The notes beneath the pieces were generated by a model. That model was not told the origin of the DNA. It did no database searches and saw nothing but the letters and a program-made list of their open reading frames with translations. 8,998 nucleotides of DNA from Candidatus Delongbacteria bacterium (GTDB lineage Bacteria; JAGOEH01). Shown piece by piece: positions 6,864 through 8,998 of this stretch; position 1 is the stretch's first letter, and every line of letters begins with the position of its first letter. Made by a program: the position numbers and the translations under genes. The stretch spans positions 1 through 8,998 of the forward strand of contig JAGOEH010000122.1 of assembly GCA_017997825.1 (NCBI GenBank), read 5' to 3'.

Positions 6864-6883
6864 AGAAGGATCGGAATTAACCA

Positions 6884-7807
6884 TCATAACCTCATGTGAT
6901 TGCGAATGAAACGGCAGATTTCATCCATAGCCTGGACGGCTTCCGGAAACATGGGAGCCAGCAAAGGATAGCAGTGGATCATGCCCTCTCCGGCCCGGAA
7001 AGTGACATCCACCCCGGCCGCCTTGGCTTTTCGGGCGAACTGCTCCCCATCCTCATACAGTTCATCATCGGTACCGGCATTGATCAACAGAGGAGGCAAG
7101 CCGACCGGGTCACCGAACACGGGTGAAATGAGCGGGTTGCGGGGATCATAATGAGCCACGTAATGGCGGCTGAAAACTGTCCAGGAATCCAGGGGAGCTA
7201 CCGAACGCTTGTTTTTGGTGATATAGGAAGCGCTGCTGCAGGTCAGATCAGCCCAGGGAGTAATGGCAACCGCGGCAGCCGGCATAGGAATCCCCTTCTC
7301 TTTCAGAGCCAACAGAATAGCCAGCGTCAATCCCCCACCGGCCGATTCCCCCACCAGCATCAGATTCTCCGGTAGATACCCACGTTCCAACAAGGCTTGA
7401 TACAAAACCACCGAATCATCCAGTGCCGCCGGAAAGGGGTGTTCGGGCGCCAGCCGATACTCATACACCAGATTGGTCACCCCGCAATTAGCGGCCAGTT
7501 TGGCTACAAATCCCTGATGATCGCTGCACGAACCCGATACATACCCGCCGCCATGTACATACATGATCAGTCCGGATGGATCGGCTCCCGGCGGGACAAT
7601 CCAGTTGGTGCGCGTCCCCGCAATCATCTCCTCCCGGATAATGACTCCCTCCGGTACCTTGGCATAGCGCCGGGCACCCTTTTCACATTGATCCCGAAAT
7701 CCCTGGATCGAGGTATTCATATCAAATTTTTCTTTTTGCAATCTAAATTGCAGCCAATGGCGGTTTCGAATCATAAAATTGATCATGCGGCTTCGCAAAC
7801 TAGGCAT
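6884..7807 (-). CDS. HSL-family (family IV) alpha/beta-hydrolase esterase
   Basis: A 307-residue enzyme expected to hydrolyse short- to medium-chain carboxylic esters in the cytoplasm. ATG 7807 is chosen because GGAG lies 8 bases upstream; an in-frame ATG six codons earlier (7825) has no ribosome site. HGGGY (85-89) is the oxyanion-hole motif of the hormone-sensitive-lipase family. GESAGG (153-158) carries the nucleophile Ser155, in the place of the family's usual GDSAGG. RLAPEHPFPAALDD (118-131) is the typical segment between them. The acid is probably Asp248 in GTDDEL and the base His278 in GMIHCYP. The triad is complete and the length normal. An N-terminal helical cap (residues 1-45, SLRSRMINFMIRNRHW) is present and there is no signal peptide. 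The gene follows tetR and a possible small ORF on the same strand, suggesting control by that TetR protein. The natural substrate cannot be inferred. Confidence 0.92.
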   Translation of the reverse strand: MPSLRSRMINFMIRNRHWLQFRLQKEKFDMNTSIQGFRDQCEKGARRYAKVPEGVIIREEMIAGTRTNWIVPPGADPSGLIMYVHGGGYVSGSCSDHQGFVAKLAANCGVTNLVYEYRLAPEHPFPAALDDSVVLYQALLERGYLPENLMLVGESAGGGLTLAILLALKEKGIPMPAAAVAITPWADLTCSSASYITKNKRSVAPLDSWTVFSRHYVAHYDPRNPLISPVFGDPVGLPPLLINAGTDDELYEDGEQFARKAKAAGVDVTFRAGEGMIHCYPLLAPMFPEAVQAMDEICRFIRNHMRL

Positions 7808-7846
7808 CGTTATCGCTCCATTCATTAATGGTTAATTTTATTATGT

Positions 7847-7960
7847 TCAGTCCTGAAATAAATTCCTCACTCGGATCAACCCTTTGATCCGGCCAGATCC
7901 GTTAAGATGATTCCCCTGTTTCATGATAAATTCCTCACGATTATCCCGATTATCAACCAT
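7847..7960 (-). CDS. Possible small protein between tetR and the esterase gene
   Basis: A 37-residue frame (38 if the adjacent upstream ATG at 7963 is used) begins 25 bases after the tetR stop and ends 39 bases before the esterase ATG. AAAGGA lies 4-7 bases before the paired ATGATG, much like the site in front of tetR. The product would start MVDNRDNREEFIMK, end GLIRVRNLFQD, and be rich in Arg, Asn and Asp; no family is recognised. A second in-frame ATG at 7924 has a fine GAGGA site of its own, giving a 24-residue product. The 13-bp repeat inside the frame falls in two different reading frames, which argues for a nucleic-acid role at least in part. It could equally be a non-coding spacer or a leader-like element coupling translation to the esterase. 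Confidence 0.3.
   Translation of the reverse strand: MVDNRDNREEFIMKQGNHLNGSGRIKGLIRVRNLFQD
7858..7870. repeat. 13-bp direct repeat, copy 1 (proximal to esterase)
   Basis: ATAAATTCCTCAC here is repeated exactly at 7926-7938, 68 bases away. On the transcribed minus strand it reads GTGAGGAATTTAT and so contains a ribosome-site-like GAGGA. This copy lies 51 bases upstream of the esterase ATG and is not followed by a start codon at a useful distance. Confidence 0.6.
7872..7891. promoter_or_regulatory. 8-bp hairpin inside the tetR-esterase spacer
   Basis: CGGATCAA-CCCT-TTGATCCG is a perfect 8-bp inverted repeat with a 4-base loop. It lies between the two copies of the 13-bp repeat and inside the possible small ORF. 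No T-run follows on the minus strand, so read-through into the esterase gene is expected, perhaps reduced. Confidence 0.4.
7926..7938. repeat. 13-bp direct repeat, copy 2 (proximal to tetR)
   Basis: This is the second exact copy of ATAAATTCCTCAC. On the minus strand its GAGGA is followed after 7 bases by the ATG at 7924, so this copy could act as a ribosome site for a short internal frame. Confidence 0.6.
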
Positions 7961-7985
7961 CATAACATCCTTTCTTCCATTCTTT

Positions 7986-8597
7986 TCATTTTCCGGAACG
8001 GATAAACATGGAAAGCAGAATCTCGGGATCCGGGGCCTTGAATTCATGAAAATGCATGGCTTTATAGATCGACAATCCATTGATGGAGGTCCAGAACATC
8101 AGGGCCATCTGATCGGCCGGGAAATTACGGAATGATCCGTCCTGCTGTCCGGCCCGGAAGATGCGGGTCAGCACCTCATAGGGTAAGCCCCGTTCCTGTT
8201 CCATCACCATTCGGGCTTCAGCCGGGATTGTTTCCAAAACCGTGGCCTGGGCGATCAGCATATAGTACCAGGCCGCGTCCGGACTCCGCTCCAGTCCCTT
8301 GAGCAACTCGGTGATCGCCAGCCGGATCTTTTCCAGCGGGGATAAGGACATTTGTTCCAGAGCGCGGCAGGCCTGGTTCAGTTTGCGGAAAGCCTCCTGA
8401 ATCAGCTCGGTGAATATGGCCTCTTTGGAAGGATAATAATGATAGATCAATCCAAGTGAAAACCGACCAACCGAAGCGATATCGGCTATCCGGGTGGCGG
8501 CCAATCCTCGGGTGGCGAACAGGTGTAGGGCCTGGGCCATGATCTGCTCCCGCCGGTCATCTTTCATCTTTTGGTTGACACTCTTGTTACGGGTCAT
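7986..8597 (-). CDS. TetR-family transcriptional regulator
   Basis: A 203-residue repressor-type protein. Two adjacent ATG codons (8600 and 8597) follow AAAAGGA; 8597 has the better spacing (7 bases). An ATG at 8633 lies inside the -10 region of the predicted promoter and so cannot be used from it. Residues 16-63 form the TetR DNA-binding domain: REQIMAQALHLFATRGLAATRIADIAS, then the recognition helix and LIYHYYPSKEAIF, the usual 'lYhYFpsKeeLf' signature. The C-terminal half (about 80-200) is all-helical and should bind a small-molecule ligand and form the dimer; its sequence gives no ligand. The protein is expected to bind the dyad at 8617-8634 and repress its own transcription and that of the downstream esterase. 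TetR regulators next to an esterase often answer to hydrophobic or ester compounds, but that is only an inference here. Confidence 0.92.
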   Translation of the reverse strand: MTRNKSVNQKMKDDRREQIMAQALHLFATRGLAATRIADIASVGRFSLGLIYHYYPSKEAIFTELIQEAFRKLNQACRALEQMSLSPLEKIRLAITELLKGLERSPDAAWYYMLIAQATVLETIPAEARMVMEQERGLPYEVLTRIFRAGQQDGSFRNFPADQMALMFWTSINGLSIYKAMHFHEFKAPDPEILLSMFIRSGK

Positions 8598-8616
8598 CAT
8601 CGCTTCCTTTTTATTG

Positions 8617-8634
8617 ATTGAACATTCATTCAAT
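8617..8634. promoter_or_regulatory. Putative TetR operator (ATTGAA-N6-TTCAAT)
   Basis: ATTGAACATTCATTCAAT is an 18-bp dyad with perfect 6-bp arms. It overlaps the last two bases of the -10 box and covers the predicted start site (near 8626), the classic place for steric repression. TGAATG-type arms are known in TetR-family operators such as Bacillus FadR, though the match here is only partial. Confidence 0.55.
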
Positions 8635-8661
8635 TATAATTCAAAAACGATCACTTGTCAA
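8633..8661 (-). promoter_or_regulatory. Consensus sigma70 promoter of tetR
   Basis: On the minus strand TTGACA (8661-8656) is followed by exactly 17 bases and TATAAT (8638-8633), a perfect match in boxes and spacing. Transcription would start near 8626, about 29 bases before the tetR ATG at 8597. Such a strong promoter in front of a regulator makes sense only if it is repressed, which fits the dyads lying over it. Confidence 0.8.
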
Positions 8662-8664
8662 GTG
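8652..8664. promoter_or_regulatory. 13-bp palindrome over the tetR -35 box
   Basis: CACTTGTCAAGTG has perfect 6-bp arms around one central base and contains the whole -35 box of the tetR promoter. It differs in sequence from the 8617-8634 dyad, so it may be a site for a second regulator or a chance palindrome. Confidence 0.4.
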
Positions 8665-8737
8665 GAAATCAAAATAATTACTCCGGAAAAATGCTGGGAT
8701 GATTCATTATCTGTACTTACTCATCCTTGACGCCCTG

Positions 8738-8770
8738 AGACCGATCAATCAGGATTGGCTGAACCGGTCT
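8738..8770 (-). terminator. Nested hairpin downstream of the OmpA-domain gene
   Basis: AGACCG pairs with CGGTCT as an outer 6-bp stem, and CAATC with GATTG as an inner 5-bp stem with a 2-base loop. It begins 38 bases after the stop of the OmpA-domain gene and before the tetR promoter. No T-run follows, so it is a weak terminator candidate. Confidence 0.3.
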
Positions 8771-8807
8771 ATCAGTCGAATGGTATCCGATCCTCCCAAC
8801 TTGAAGA

Positions 8808-8998
8808 TTATTGAAAAACCAGCTCGACCCGACGGTTTTTGGCCCGGCTCTCTTCCGAATCGTTAGGGGCGATCGGAAGATCGGGCCCATACCCGACCGC
8901 TTTCAGGGTGGCGGATGGAATTCCCAATTCGGACAGCCGTTTTTTTACCGCCAGGGCCCGTTTCTCGGAAAGCTTTTTATTGTAAGCGACGGTACCGG
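8808..8998 (-). CDS. OmpA-family C-terminal domain protein (partial, 5' end off window)
   Basis: Only the last 62 codons are present; the frame enters from the right edge and stops at TAA 8810-8808. The residues match the second half of an OmpA/MotB peptidoglycan-binding domain: YNKKLSEKRALAVKKRLSEL, GIPSATLKAVGYG, then ESRAKNRRVELVF at the end. In the family, the Arg of NRRVE (preceded by Asn) and the Asp earlier in the domain bind diaminopimelate of peptidoglycan; the Asp lies outside the window. The protein therefore probably anchors the outer membrane to the cell wall, as a Pal-like lipoprotein or an OmpA-like porin; its N-terminus would decide. It is on the same strand as tetR but separated by the tetR promoter, so a separate unit is likely. 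Confidence 0.88.
   Translation of the reverse strand, partial: GTVAYNKKLSEKRALAVKKRLSELGIPSATLKAVGYGPDLPIAPNDSEESRAKNRRVELVFQ

Larger units (their letters stand above)
6480..6883. other. AT-rich non-coding region between the two minus-strand units
   Basis: No coding frame is credible here. The region is strongly AT-rich, especially 6640-6830, unlike the genes to its right. It contains the peptidase promoter candidate and half-sites at its left end, a short tandem repeat at 6582-6605, two perfect 12-bp palindromes (ACTTATATAAGT at 6667-6678 and TTTATTAATAAA at 6734-6745), and a hairpin after the esterase gene at its right end. Confidence 0.6.

Noticed and set aside
7397-7828. Plus-strand open frame of 143 codons opposite the esterase.
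   Set aside because: It is antisense to a gene with a complete catalytic triad and has no family features of its own.
1-8998. CRISPR arrays, tRNA or rRNA genes, insertion sequences, prophage or toxin-antitoxin genes.
   Set aside because: No regular repeat-spacer pattern, cloverleaf, transposase motif or terminal inverted repeats were found on reading both strands.

Overview
The window looks like part of a chromosome from an uncultivated-type bacterium of the FCB group (Bacteroidota, or relatives such as KSB1, Cloacimonadota, Marinimicrobia or Delongbacteria). The main evidence is the large secreted metallopeptidase at 4377-6359. It ends in a type IX secretion / FlgD-like C-terminal module (YPNPSNG ... 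SGIYFLRV ... VKRILVIR). Two neighbouring lipoproteins with short acidic tethers, a DUF3160-like exported protein and an OmpA-domain protein fit a Gram-negative envelope. The phylum is an inference; no rRNA or other marker gene is present.

Layout. 1-565 (-) is the N-terminal part of a DUF3160-like exported protein and runs off the left edge. 566-1205 is a 640-base gene-poor divergent region with several hairpins, a dense GATC cluster and a good sigma70-type promoter. That promoter drives the only plus-strand gene, a GT-B (GT4-type) glycosyltransferase at 1206-2282. Three genes follow on the minus strand, in transcription order: the secreted M4/M36-like metallopeptidase (6359->4377), a lipoprotein of unknown function (4295->3531) and a TolB/PD40-type beta-propeller lipoprotein (3434->2457). 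They could be one transcription unit for extracellular proteins. A very AT-rich non-coding stretch (about 6480-6883) separates them from a second minus-strand unit: a TetR-family regulator (8597->7986), a possible 37-residue small protein (7960->7847) and an HSL-family (family IV) esterase (7807->6884). The right edge holds the C-terminus of an OmpA-domain protein (8998->8808).

The clearest regulatory signal is in front of tetR: TTGACA-17-TATAAT, with an 18-bp dyad over the -10/start-site region and a 13-bp palindrome over the -35. This predicts an autorepressed tetR-sORF-esterase operon, although the inducer cannot be read from sequence.

I see no phage, transposon, CRISPR array, RNA gene or known defence system, and no clearly new multi-gene system. 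The best leads are the tetR control region, the compositional break around the peptidase/lipoprotein cassette (GATC-poor and AT-rich between GATC-rich flanks), the small ORF with an out-of-frame 13-bp repeat, and a terminator-like element with no upstream gene at about 797-820.
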